Both the position numbers and the translations under genes were made by a program. This document shows positions 8,466-18,600 of a stretch of 64,000 nt of DNA, one piece after another. A model generated the notes under the pieces. That model saw only the letters and a program-made list of their open reading frames with translations, searched no databases and was not told where the DNA came from. Origin of the DNA: Deltaproteobacteria bacterium (lineage in GTDB: Bacteria > Myxococcota_A > Polyangia > Nannocystales > Nannocystaceae); contig JADJEE010000001.1 in the NCBI GenBank assembly GCA_016709225.1, positions 558,001 through 622,000 on the forward strand, in the 5' to 3' direction. Numbering within the stretch: position 1 is the first letter of the stretch; the number at the start of each line of letters is the position of its first letter.

Positions 8466-9428
8466 TCGCGGGCGCACGGCGGCGGCACGACGACGTCGCC
8501 GTCGACCCACGACGTGCACCACCGCGAGCGACACCAGCCACGCGCGCGCATCGTCGAAGCGCGGCGTGCCCGCGACGGCGCAGCGGCTGTCATCGCCGGG
8601 CGGTGCGGTGTCGATGCAATCGCAGTTGGCACACTCGAAGCCGAGGAAGTCCACGTCGGTCTGATCGCGGATCCAGCACAGCGCGGGGTAGGGCGCGCCG
8701 TAGTAGCCACCGTTGCCGCACGGGCTCGAGCCCCGCGAGGTGATGCCGGCCAGCCGCAGCGCGCCCGAGGCCACGCGCACGAACGCGGGGCCACCGGAGT
8801 CGCCGTTGCACGAGTCCTGTTCGTTGCCGCCGGCGTAGAACTCGAGCCCCGCCGGGCTGATCTTGCGGATCGTCGTGGTGACCTTGCGCTTGATGCCGAT
8901 GCCGCCCTGCACCGCGCCGTCATCGGACGAGTCGCCGTAGCCGACCAGTGTGACCTCCTTGCCCGGGGTCATGGCCTGGTCCCACTCCTCCTGCGTCACG
9001 ACCGGCAGGGTGTAGCCGCCCGGCACGTTGAAGTCGGCGCCGATCTCGACGTAGCCGTAGTCGTAGATGTCCTCTTTGCAGTCGGGACAGAACTGCGGAT
9101 GCACGCCCCAGCCGGTGGCCTGGATCGTCATCTGGTTGATCTCTTGCCCGTAGTGCACGACGACGTCGGCGTCGCTGCTCAGGTGATCGAGGCAGTGTGC
9201 CGCGGTCAGCACCAGCCGCGGCGCGACCACGGTGCCGGTGCACAGGCCGTTGCCGGCCTGGATCGCCACCACGCCGTCGAACTCACCGGGCTCCGTGACC
9301 TGGCCGCCGATGATCGGATCGATCGACGTGCCGACCCTCAGCTCGTGCACCTCGGCCGCCGCGATTCCCGGGCCACCGAGACACGCTGCCGCGATCGCCA
9401 CCTGGAACCCCAGCCGCCGTGACCCCAT
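8463..9428 (-). CDS. secreted trypsin-like serine protease (S1)
   Basis: The 321-residue protein begins with a Sec signal peptide ('FQVAIAAACLGGPGIAAAE'). The mature chain carries 'IIGGQV' (activation site), 'RLVLTAAHC' with the catalytic His, 'DIYDYGYVEIG' holding the likely catalytic Asp, and 'QDSCNGDSGGPAF' with the nucleophile Ser. A cysteine cluster 'FECANCDCIDTAPP' follows. The last residues turn into a run of arginines that looks out of frame. An alternative frame from about 8540 to a stop at 8420 gives a cysteine-containing tail ending 'SLPEFAPCAAGRC', so a frameshift near the end is likely. It is probably exported to the periplasm or medium and converges with the PEGA-like gene. Confidence 0.88.
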   Translation of the reverse strand: MGSRRLGFQVAIAAACLGGPGIAAAEVHELRVGTSIDPIIGGQVTEPGEFDGVVAIQAGNGLCTGTVVAPRLVLTAAHCLDHLSSDADVVVHYGQEINQMTIQATGWGVHPQFCPDCKEDIYDYGYVEIGADFNVPGGYTLPVVTQEEWDQAMTPGKEVTLVGYGDSSDDGAVQGGIGIKRKVTTTIRKISPAGLEFYAGGNEQDSCNGDSGGPAFVRVASGALRLAGITSRGSSPCGNGGYYGAPYPALCWIRDQTDVDFLGFECANCDCIDTAPPGDDSRCAVAGTPRFDDARAWLVSLAVVHVVGRRRRRRAAAVRPR

Positions 9429-9553
9429 GAATCTCGCCAATATAGCACGCGGCGGCGGCGCTGGTCGACTGCAGGCCCGCAGTGGGCCCCCGCGGCACCT
9501 GCGAGCTCGGGGCCGGCCGGCATCCCCGCGCGGCCGATCGGGCCCAAGTGCCA

Positions 9554-9613
9554 CCACCACGCGCGCATCCACCACGCGCGTATCCACCACGCGCGTATCC
9601 ACCACGCGCGTAT
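9554..9613 (+). repeat. 15-bp tandem repeat upstream of the lipase start
   Basis: Four head-to-tail copies of CCACCACGCGCGTAT (first copy with one change) occupy 9554-9613, ending 18 bp before the lipase TTG start. They lie in the region between the divergent protease and lipase genes. They could be operator-like or simply a slippage-prone microsatellite; each copy ends in TAT. Confidence 0.85.
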
Positions 9614-9631
9614 GCTGGGCTGGAGCGACCC

Positions 9632-10795
9632 TTGTCCGAACTGCATCACGTCGTGCTCGTCCCCGGCTTCTTCGGGTTCCACAACCTCGGCGAGCTGACC
9701 TACTTCTCGCGCGTGTGCGAGCAGCTGACGGTGCGCCTCGAACAGCTGGGCATCCGCGCCGACGTGCGCGCCGTCGGTACGCTGCCGACCGCGTCGCTGC
9801 GATCGCGCGCGGCGATCCTCGCCGAGGCGGTCGAGACCATCGCGCCCGGCGACGGCCCGCTGCACTTCGTGGGGCACTCGTCGGGCGGCCTCGACGTGCG
9901 GCTCATGATGACGCCGCAGGTCTCGCTGCCGACCGCCGCCGACCTGGCGGCGATCGGCCGTCGCACGCGCTCGGTCGTCACGGTCGCGACGCCGCACTAC
10001 GGCACACCGCTGGCGACGCTGGCGACCGGTGTGTTGGGCCAGCGGCTGCTGCAGACGCTGTCGGTGGTCACGCTCTACGGCCTGCGCGCAGGCAAGCGCC
10101 CGCTGCGGGGCGCCGTGAGGGCGGCGCAGCTGTTGGTGCGGCTCGACGATCTCGTCGGGCTCGGCGGTCGCGTGCTCGAGCAGCTCTACGAGCAGGTGCT
10201 CGCCGACTTCGACGACGAGCGCTCCGAGTCGCTGGAGCGCTTCCTCGGCCACGTGCGCGGCGACCAGGCGCTGCTGCCCCAGATCACACCCGACGGCCTC
10301 GACCTCTTCAACTCCGCCGCCGAGGATCGACCCGGGGTCGACTACGCGTGCGTCGTGACGCGCGCCCGTCCGCCGCAGGTGTGGGGCTCGCTGCGGGTCG
10401 GCCTCGATCCGATCGCGCAGCTCACCCATGCGCTCTACCACGCGCTGTATCGCCTGACCTCGCCGATGCCGCTGTCGCGGCTGGGCGCGCTCACCGACGC
10501 GCAGGTCGAGGCGTTGGTCAGCGCGTACGGCAAGGTGCCGGCGCCCACCGCCAACGACGGCATGGTCCCGACCCGCTCGCAGATCTGGGGCGAGATCATC
10601 CACGTCGCGCGCGCGGACCACCTCGACGTCATGGGCTACTACGGCGACCCCGACGGTGGCGCCAGCCATGTCGACTGGCTGGTCACGCGCTCGGGTTTCG
10701 ATCGCACGCGGTTTCGGGCGTTGTGGGGGGCGGTCGGGCGCTTCATCGCTCGCAGTGCGGGTGCGCGGGACGACGCTCGCGGCGGATACGGCTAG
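9632..10795 (+). CDS. triacylglycerol lipase-like alpha/beta hydrolase
   Basis: This 387-residue alpha/beta hydrolase starts directly with the core strand 'HHVVLVPGFFGF', which includes the oxyanion-hole region. The nucleophile elbow is 'FVGHSSGGLDVR' (GxSxG). 'VVTVATPHYGTPLA' is the typical strand after the elbow in Burkholderia/Pseudomonas-type lipases. Later 'TANDGMVPTRSQ' and 'ADHLDVMGYY' supply the probable catalytic acid and His. No signal peptide is seen if TTG 9632 is the start; reading further upstream would translate the 15-bp repeats as PPRAY units, which looks artificial. It is probably a cytosolic or unconventionally exported lipase or esterase. Confidence 0.8.
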   Translation: MSELHHVVLVPGFFGFHNLGELTYFSRVCEQLTVRLEQLGIRADVRAVGTLPTASLRSRAAILAEAVETIAPGDGPLHFVGHSSGGLDVRLMMTPQVSLPTAADLAAIGRRTRSVVTVATPHYGTPLATLATGVLGQRLLQTLSVVTLYGLRAGKRPLRGAVRAAQLLVRLDDLVGLGGRVLEQLYEQVLADFDDERSESLERFLGHVRGDQALLPQITPDGLDLFNSAAEDRPGVDYACVVTRARPPQVWGSLRVGLDPIAQLTHALYHALYRLTSPMPLSRLGALTDAQVEALVSAYGKVPAPTANDGMVPTRSQIWGEIIHVARADHLDVMGYYGDPDGGASHVDWLVTRSGFDRTRFRALWGAVGRFIARSAGARDDARGGYG

Positions 10796-10895
10796 CGAAG
10801 CTGCGCACCTTTTGTCGCTTTTTGCGTAGTGCGGCGAAGGCGGGTGCGGCCGGGCGCTGGCGGGCGGCCTCGCCATTCGTGATATCGTCGGTGAC

Positions 10896-11918
10896 GTGGC
10901 AGGCAGGCGAACCGCAAGCGCGTCGATGGGGCTGATCTTCACGTGGTGTGCGGGCACGCTGTTGCCCACGCCCGCACAGGCCCACGGTGTCGGCGTCGCA
11001 GGGGCGCCGTTCGCCATGATGGCGAAGAAGAAGAAGAAGCCCAAGGCAGCCGTCGAGGAGTCGAGCGACCCCGCGCTGTCGAGCGCCGAGGCCGACACCA
11101 AGCGGCAAGCGATCCGCGACTCGGTGCAGGCCGAGCGCGACGCCGGCAACATGGGCAACGTCGCCGACGGGCTGCAGCGCAACGCCGAGGAGCTCGGTGA
11201 TCCGATCACCATGTTGGAGGCCGGCGAGGCGCGACTCGACGTGGCCCAGAAGGACCGCGACACCGAGGCCGCCGAGGCCGCGATCGCGACCACCCGCATC
11301 GCGCTCGACATCCTTCACTTCTACGCGGCGGTCGACGCCGGTCAGGTCACCAGCGACTGGCAGGTCATCTCGCCGTCCGACGCCTCCGGCCTCATCGACA
11401 AGGCCGACGCGCAGATCGAGCGGGCGCAGGCGCTCATCGAGGAGATCGAGGCCGAGAAGACCGCCGCCTCCGAGGTCGCCTCTGGCGGCGCGGGGAAAAA
11501 GAAGAAGAAGAAGAAGCGCGAGAAGGGCGACGCCAAGCCCGGGACCGGGCTCATTGCGGCCGGCTCGATCTTCACGGCCGTGGGCGTGGGTGGCGCGTCG
11601 ATCGCGATCGCGGGCCTGGCGATCAGCTCGAGCAAGCAGAAGGAAGTCGAGAAGCACATGCCGGGCGATCCCGAGGTCGACGAGCTCGACAAGGCCGGCA
11701 AGCGCGCGAACGTGCTCGGCTTCGTCGGCGTGGGCGTCGCCGTGGTCGGTCTCGCGGTCGGCCTGCCGCTCATCGTGGTCGGCGCGAAGAAGCGCAAGGC
11801 CGCCGACGGCGGCGTGCCGAGCACTGCGTACCGCCGTGACCGCGAGCGCGCGTACATGACGATCGTGCCCGCGATCGGACAGACCTCCCAAGGCTTGCTG
11901 TTGCAGGGTCGCTTCTAG
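10896..11918 (+). CDS. coiled-coil protein with two Gly-rich C-terminal membrane segments
   Basis: The 340-residue protein is of unknown function. GTG 10896 gives a basic n-region and a signal peptide ending 'PTPAQA'; ATG 10926 would shorten the n-region. A lysine run (KKKKKP) and a helical, acidic, coiled-coil region (residues 45-200) follow, interrupted by a second poly-lysine stretch. Two Gly/Ala/Val-rich hydrophobic helices come next: 'GLIAAGSIFTAVGVGGASIA' and 'VLGFVGVGVAVVGLAVGLPL'. It ends 'QGLLLQGRF'. This layout recurs in myxobacterial envelope proteins of unknown role. The gene stands alone between the lipase and the cytochrome-like lipoprotein. Confidence 0.7.
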   Translation: MAGRRTASASMGLIFTWCAGTLLPTPAQAHGVGVAGAPFAMMAKKKKKPKAAVEESSDPALSSAEADTKRQAIRDSVQAERDAGNMGNVADGLQRNAEELGDPITMLEAGEARLDVAQKDRDTEAAEAAIATTRIALDILHFYAAVDAGQVTSDWQVISPSDASGLIDKADAQIERAQALIEEIEAEKTAASEVASGGAGKKKKKKKREKGDAKPGTGLIAAGSIFTAVGVGGASIAIAGLAISSSKQKEVEKHMPGDPEVDELDKAGKRANVLGFVGVGVAVVGLAVGLPLIVVGAKKRKAADGGVPSTAYRRDRERAYMTIVPAIGQTSQGLLLQGRF

Positions 11919-12010
11919 ACCCGCGGATGAACGCGGTTGCTGGGGTCGCGGGAGTTGGCGCCCCGTCCAACTTGGGTTACTCAAGGCGCGGGCGCTCGAG
12001 CGCCCGCTCG

Positions 12011-12017
12011 AAAGGAG
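12011..12017 (+). promoter_or_regulatory. strong ribosome binding site of the cytochrome-like lipoprotein
   Basis: AAAGGAG at 12011-12017, 10 bases before ATG 12028, is a far better Shine-Dalgarno match than most in this window and fixes the start. Confidence 0.8.
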
Positions 12018-12027
12018 CCCAACTACC

Positions 12028-12588
12028 ATGTCCCTTCGCATCCCATCGCTCGCGGCGGCCCTGCTGCTCGCTCTGACCGCATGTCCGGCCGACGGCAACG
12101 ACGACGCCGCCGACAGCGGCTCGTCAGGTGATTCCACTGCATCGACGACCATGACGTCCGCCACCACGGCGTCGACGACCATGACGGCGACCACCGCGTC
12201 CGACTCGGGCTCGAGCACGGACACGGCTCCGGCCGAGGTCGACTTCGTCACGCAGATCCAGCCGCTCATCGACGCCAACTGCGTCGCGGGCTGCCATGAG
12301 GCCGGCGGCGTCTATGCGGCGATGGACCTCACCGCGGCCAACGCCTACACGGTCCTCACCACGCAGGCGCCGGTGTACAGCAGCGACTCGAGCTTCGTGG
12401 TGCCCAACGACTCGGCCGGCAGCTTCCTCAGCCGCGCCCTCCACGGCACCGATTCGATCCTGCGCCAGATGCCGCTCGAGCTGGGCACCGACATGATGGG
12501 CAACCCCGTCGGCGTCGAGGGAACACCCTTGGCCGACGCGGACATCCAGCTCTTCGACGACTGGATCGACGGCGGCGCGATGCCGTAG
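12028..12588 (+). CDS. lipoprotein with single c-type heme motif (cytochrome-like)
   Basis: The 186-residue protein has a lipoprotein signal ('ALLLALTAC', Cys at 19), then a Ser/Thr/Asp-rich disordered linker (about 22-70). A compact domain follows with one heme-c motif, 'NCVAGCH'. The C-terminal pattern 'GSFLSRALHGTDSILRQMPL' and 'DDWIDGGAMP' matches the small cytochrome-like domains common in Planctomycetes and Myxococcota, where Met in 'RQMP' may be the distal ligand. It is expected at the outer membrane or periplasm and may carry electrons, but no redox partner is adjacent. Confidence 0.8.
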   Translation: MSLRIPSLAAALLLALTACPADGNDDAADSGSSGDSTASTTMTSATTASTTMTATTASDSGSSTDTAPAEVDFVTQIQPLIDANCVAGCHEAGGVYAAMDLTAANAYTVLTTQAPVYSSDSSFVVPNDSAGSFLSRALHGTDSILRQMPLELGTDMMGNPVGVEGTPLADADIQLFDDWIDGGAMP

Positions 12589-12605
12589 TGCGCCGCGCCG
12601 GCGGA

Positions 12606-12634
12606 CCCCGAGCGGTCGTCATCGACACTCGGGG
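12606..12634. terminator. bidirectional terminator-like hairpin
   Basis: Between two convergent genes, CCCCGAG (12606-12612) pairs with CTCGGGG (12628-12634), and inside them GTCG (12615-12618) pairs with CGAC (12623-12626) around loop TCAT. The stem is strong; no T-run follows on either strand. Confidence 0.55.
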
Positions 12635-12654
12635 GGCGCGGGTGAGGGCGTTGG

Positions 12655-15600
12655 CTACGCGCGCTCGCGGGCCGCGTAGCCGAGCGTGCGTCGGACCCCG
12701 GCGTACGCGCCACTGGTCGCGAACCCGATGAGGTCGCGCAGGTCGTCGTCGACCTCCGCGCGTGCGAGCAGCTCGGCGCCGGTGAGCGGCGTCTTGGCGC
12801 CGGTGACCACGCAGATGGCAGCGCCGAGGTCCCCAGCGATCGCGAGGCCGATGCGACTGCCGGCCCGCCGCACCCACGCGCGCCACTGCGAGCTGTCGAA
12901 GGGCTCGTTCTCGTGGTCCTTGAACAGGCTGCCGAGCTGTCGGGCCGTGCGCATCGGGAGCTTGCGCAGCAGCTCCTGGCTCAGGCGCGTCGCGTCGTCG
13001 TCGCGCGCGTGGTGCTTGCGACGGCCGTGGCGGGGGTGGAACGCCTGCAGCAGCGCCGACAGCAGCTGCGCGAAGCGGCCCCGCCGAAGGCCCATCGCGA
13101 ACAATGCCTCGGGCCGCGTGCCGTGGAGCGCGCGTGCGAGCGCGAAGCGCAGCACGGCGGGGTCGTCGATCGCGAAGGCGGCCTCGTGGGCGAGGATCAC
13201 CGGCGGCTGTTGGCAGCGCACCTCGAGCAGCGCCCCCGGCTCGAACTCGGGACCGTCGTCGAGCCCGGGCAGGGTCTCCGGCAGCGCGTGCCGGGCGACG
13301 AGCGCGACCTTGCTGTTGCCGAGGCGCTTGAGCACCTCGCCCCAGCACTGCGCGAGCAGGCCTTCGCCCAGCGGCGACACGCGGGCCTCGGGCGGGATCT
13401 CGAGCCGAGGCAGCTGCTCGGCGAGCAGCGCCGCACCGCCGTCCTGCAGCGCGAGCAGGGCCTCGCCCACGCCGCCGTCGGCCGGCAGCGCTGGCACCAC
13501 GCTGGCGGGCACGAACTCACCGGCGGGCACCGAGGTCAGCTCGACGCCGTCGAAGAACGCCGCAGCGGCGGTGTGCTCGGGGGCGGCGAGCTGCAACACA
13601 CCGTAGAGCGCCCACGCGCGATCGAGGTCGCCCAGCTCGGCGTGGTGCGCGGCCATGAACGCGAGCGCGCGGATGTCGAGCGGATCGACCGTCAGCACCT
13701 CGACGAAGTTTGCGAGCACGCGTTCGCCCTGGGTCCCGGCCGCATCGTAGAGCGCCGCGAGGGTCCGTCGCTCGGCGGGACCGAGCGCGTGCGGGTCGAG
13801 CTCGAGCGCGAGCTCCAGCGCGGCGATGGCCTTCTCGGGCCGCATGCGCTGGATCTCGGCGAGTCGCAGCAGCAGCGCGATGCGGGGCGCGACGTCGGTG
13901 CCACGGGTGCGACGACCGAGCGCCGCGAAGAAGCTCTCCACCAGCGGCTCGATCTCGTCTTCTCGGCCGTTGGCCTCGAGCACGCGCGCCAGCGCGAGCA
14001 CGGCCGCCGATGAGTTCGGCAGCAGCTCGCGGGCCTGCCTCGCGAAGCGCTCGGCCAGCTCGGCCCGCTCGGGCTGCGCCAGTGCGATCTCGGAGCCCTC
14101 GAGCAGGAGGTCGTGCCGGCGCTCGCGCCCGAGGTCGGGCTGCAGCAGCAGCCGATCGAGGCAACGCAGCGCGATCGTGGGGTCGTGCACGGCCGTGGCC
14201 CGGAAGGCGACCTCGAGCTGGGTGCGGTCGAGTGCGGCGACGTTGTGCTCCTCGAGCAGCTCCAGCCCGAGCCGGATGTTCTCGAACGCGGCGCGGCGCA
14301 GCTCGGCCTCGGTCTGCGGGCCCTGCGGATCACCGCCGTCCGCAAGCGCGGCCGCGGCGTCGTTGAAGAGCATGCCGGCGTCGATGAACTTCTGACCGCG
14401 CGCGCGCGGGTCACCGACCTCGCGCGCCAGTCGAGCCGCAGCCTCGGCCGCCTCGACGAGCGCGCCGCGTTCCTGGCACAGGCCGATCAGCGGCTCGAGG
14501 GCGTTGGGGTTGCTGGGGTCGAGCAGCGCAGCGCGACGGTAGCGGGCCAGCGCCTCCTCGACCTGCTTGAGCGCCAGCGCGCTCTCGGCCACGAACGCGA
14601 ACACATCGCTCAGCAGCCGCACTTGCTTGGGCGTGCGCTCGAAGCCCTCGGCGAGTCGCTCCTCGAGCTGGTCGGCGGCCATCAGCGCCTCGCGGTGGCG
14701 CCCCGCCAGCACGCGGTTGCGCACCAGCGCCGCACGGATGTCGAGGTTCGCGGGGTCGTGCCGCGCCGCCAGCGTGAGCCGTCGGTGGGCGTCCGCGTGG
14801 CGGCTGCTCTGCTCGAGCACCTGCGCCAGCGCCAGCAGGCCGCCCGCGAGCTGCACCGGATCGCCGCCGAGGCCGAGCGCGTCGACGGCCTGCTCGAGCA
14901 GTGCCTCGGCCTCCTCGTGACGCCCGGCCTCCGCCAGCATCTCGCCGAGCCCCAGCTTCGCGCGGGCGTACTCGGGATCCTCGGCGAGCGCGGCGTCGAA
15001 GCGCACGCGCGCGGCCGCGATGTCGCCGGTGCTGCGGTAGGTGATGCGGCCCATCTCGGCCAGCAGCTGCGCACGGATCGTCGGGCCCTTCATCTCGGCC
15101 AGCTGGCGATCCATGAACTCCATCGCGCCGGCGATGTCGCCGTCGTCGACGCGCAGCCGCACCAGGCCCTCGAGCGCCGATGCCAGGCGGCGCGGCGACT
15201 CCGGATCGTCGGCGGCGACCTTGGCCTCGGCGAGCACGCGGGAGTACAGCCGCAGCGCGCGGGCGTTGTCGTGCAGTCGCGCGCGCAGCAGGTCGGCCGC
15301 CTCGAGCAGGCCGTCGGAGTCGGGCAGCGCCGCCAGCGACTCGACCAACAGCGCCTCGTCGTGCACGGCGCGGGCGAGCTTGGCCTGCGCGCGCAGCAAC
15401 GCCGCGACCCCGGGCCGCTGCGCCAGCGCGGCGGCGATGACCGCCAACGCGCCCTTGGGATCGTGGTCCTCGCGGTCGAGCACTTCGGCGAGCGCGGTCG
15501 CGACGCGTACGTGACGGGCCTCGTCGCCGGCGGCGGCCCGCTCGAGGTGCCCGCGCAGCAGCGTCACGCCGTCGTCGCGCCGCCCCTGGCGGCGATACAG

Positions 15601-18600
15601 CCGACTGAGCGCGAGCGCGACCTCGTCGTTGTCGGGCGCGGTGCGGACCAGCTCCTCCAGCGTCGCCGTGGCGGCATCGGGATCGCCGCCGCCCTCTTGC
15701 AGCGCACGCGCCTTGGCGACCAGCAACGAGGTGCGGGTCTCGCCGTCGGCGGGGTCGCACGCCGCCAGTCGCTGCTCGATGATCGGCAGCGCCGGCTCGA
15801 AGCGACCGGTCGCGAGGTAGAGCTCCTGCAGCCGCGCCAGCGCGACCGGATCCTCGCGCAGCTCGGTGAGCTCGAGCCAGGCCGCGATGGCGCGGTCGGG
15901 CAGGCTCAGCTTGTGCTCGTAGATGTCGGCGATCTGGGCCAGCACCGCCAGGCGGTAGTCCTCGTCGGGCACGTGGTCGGCGGCCACGCGCAGGGCCTCG
16001 ATGGCCTGCTGCCACTGTCGCTGCGACATCAGCAGCCGCGCGAGCTCGTCGTGCAGCTCGCGGCGATCGGGCAGCTCGCGCGCGAGCAGCTCGAGTCGTT
16101 CGATGGCCTCACGCGGACGCGCCAGACGTTGCTCGAACACGTGACAGAGCTCGAGCGTGCGCGCGATGCGTTCGTCGGCGTCGAGATCCGGCGCCTCGAC
16201 CTCGAGCAGGTCGCTCCACACCCCGGCCCACTGCGCGTGCTGCTCGAGGCCGCGGTAGATGTCGAGCAGCGCTCGCATCGCGCCGGTGTGGTGGGGCGCG
16301 ACCGCCAGCACGGCGCGGTAGCGACTCTCGGCCTCGTCCCAGTGCTCGGCCGCCGCGTGGAGCTCGGCGATGCGGAGATTGTGCGCGACGACGTGCTCGG
16401 GCATGGCCGACTCGGCCAGCAGCAGCTCGTACGCTTGCAGCAGTCGCTCCATCACGCCGTGGCGCGCCGCGAGGCCTTCGAGTCGCTCGAGCGCCTCTTC
16501 GTGGCGTGGCACCCACAGCAGCGCGCGCTCGAGGGCCTGGAACGCGCGCTCGAGGTTGTGCGCGCCCTCTTCCCAGAGGCGCGCGAGCGACAACGCGACC
16601 TCGACCTTGGCCAGCTTGCTGTCGGCCGGCATCTCGGTGTACGCGAGCGCGACCTCCTCCCAAGCACTGGCGACGCGCGGGCGGGCCGGCAGCACTGGGC
16701 GCGTGAGCTTCGGCAGCGCGGGCAGGCCCTGGTCGGGTGCGCGCGGTGGCGGCGGCGGGGCCGTCACGACCACCGCCGATGCGCGGGTGTTGTCGGCGCG
16801 TTGCAGCTGCAGCAGCTGCGCCTGCATCACCGCGACGGTCGGGTCGACGGTCGGCAGCTCCGCGCCGTCGTCGAGCTCCTCGAGCTCGTCGACCTCGAGG
16901 TCTTCGAAGTCGAGGCTCTCGGGGTCGACCGAGATCGGCGGCGCGAGGTCGGGGCGCGCGGCGGTCGGGGCTGGGGCCGCCGCCGACACGCTGTCGGGAT
17001 CGTCGAGCAGGATCTCCTGCGTGTGGGGCCCGCCGACGCGCGTGGGTGCGGCGATCTCGACGCGCGGCGCGTGTGGGGACGGCATCGTCTCGACCAAGCG
17101 CGGCTCGAGGCCGGCGCCGATCCACGCCGCGGCGTCGGCGATCTCGGGCGGTGCCAGCGTGGGCGTGAGCATCGGATCACGGGGCACCGGTGGCGTGTGG
17201 TAGCCGCCGGTGTGCTCGGCCAGCCGCCAGATCGCGGCATGCTCGTCGCCGACGTCGCCGTCGGCAGCGGGGAGGCTGGGGCGCGTGCGCCAGGCACACA
17301 GCCGCGCGCGCAGGGCGTACTCGGGTCGCCCGAGCGAGCCCTCGTACAGCTGCGCGATGCGGATCAGCAGCTGCGCCTGATCGACCGGCTGCGGCGCGAC
17401 CTCGAGCGCCGCCGCCGGCACCATCAGGTACAGCTGCCACAGGTCGCCCTCATCGGCGAGCCGCTCGAGCTCGGCGATCGCACGTTCGTCGTCGGGGTCG
17501 AGCCGCAGCACTCGCATCCACTCGGCCATCGCGGCCGCGCGGTCACCCAGCCGCAGCTCGCGGATCTCGGCGCGCTCGGCCAGCAGCGCGATGGTGCGGT
17601 CGCGATCGCGGCTGCGCCCGACCAAGCGCTGCAGCAGCTGCAGCAGCACGAGCGCGCCGACCGGCGGTAGATCGCCGTCGCGGCGCTCGTCGACCGACAA
17701 CGAGAGCCGGCGGATGTCCGGCAGCAGCACGTCGCCGCCGGCCTCGTCGAGGCCATGCGCGAGCACACGGATCGCGGCCAGGGGATCCTGCAGCCGCTCG
17801 TCGAAGATCTGCGCCGCGCTCTCGAGCGCGGCGATGGTCGCTTCGCCGGCGCTGGCGTTGCGCGCCCGCTCGAGGTGCAGATCGCAGAGCATGGCCCACA
17901 GGCGGTGGCGCTCGCTCACCTGCAGGATCTGCTCGAACGCGTCGTCGGCGAGGGTGGTGTCGGTCTTGCGCAGGTCCTGCCAGGCCTGCCGGAGCCACTC
18001 GAACGCCTTCTCGGGATCGTGCAGCTCGTCCTCGTAGATGCGGGCGATCGCACGGCAGGCGTCGTAGCGGCCGAGGTCGGACGCGGCGCGACCGAGTCGA
18101 CCGCCGTGCAGCTCGATCACCGCCTGCCACGCGCCGTGCTCCCGTGCGGTGCGCTCGAGCTCGTCCGCGAGCGCCTCGTCGAGCGGTGCGGCGCGGTGGG
18201 CCCGCTGCAGGTAGCCGATCGCCTTGGCGGCGTCGCCGAGCCGCGAGAGCGCCACGCCGGCGGCCTCGCGCAGTCGGGCGACCAGTGCGTCGGTCGACTC
18301 GCGGCGCTCGAGCGCCGCGATCTCGTGGTCGAAGGCCTCGAGCAGCTCGCGCCAACAGCCGTGTGCCTCGGCCAGCGAGCGCAGGTGCTTCCCGGGTGCG
18401 GCGAGCGTCAGGTCGGAGCGCAGCGCCGCGAGGTAGCCGCGCTCGGCCCACTCGAACGCCAGCGGCGCGTCGAGACACTTCGCCTGCGCCAAGCGGCTCG
18501 CCTCGAGGCACAGATCGACCTGCGCACCCGCGAGCCCGGCCTCGCCGAGGTAGCCGAAGCGCTCCTCGTGGATCGCGAGCAACTCCCGCCACAGCCCCGC

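Noticed and set aside
9554..9613. CRISPR-like array of 15-bp repeats
   Set aside because: The copies are head-to-tail with no spacers, and no cas gene is near.
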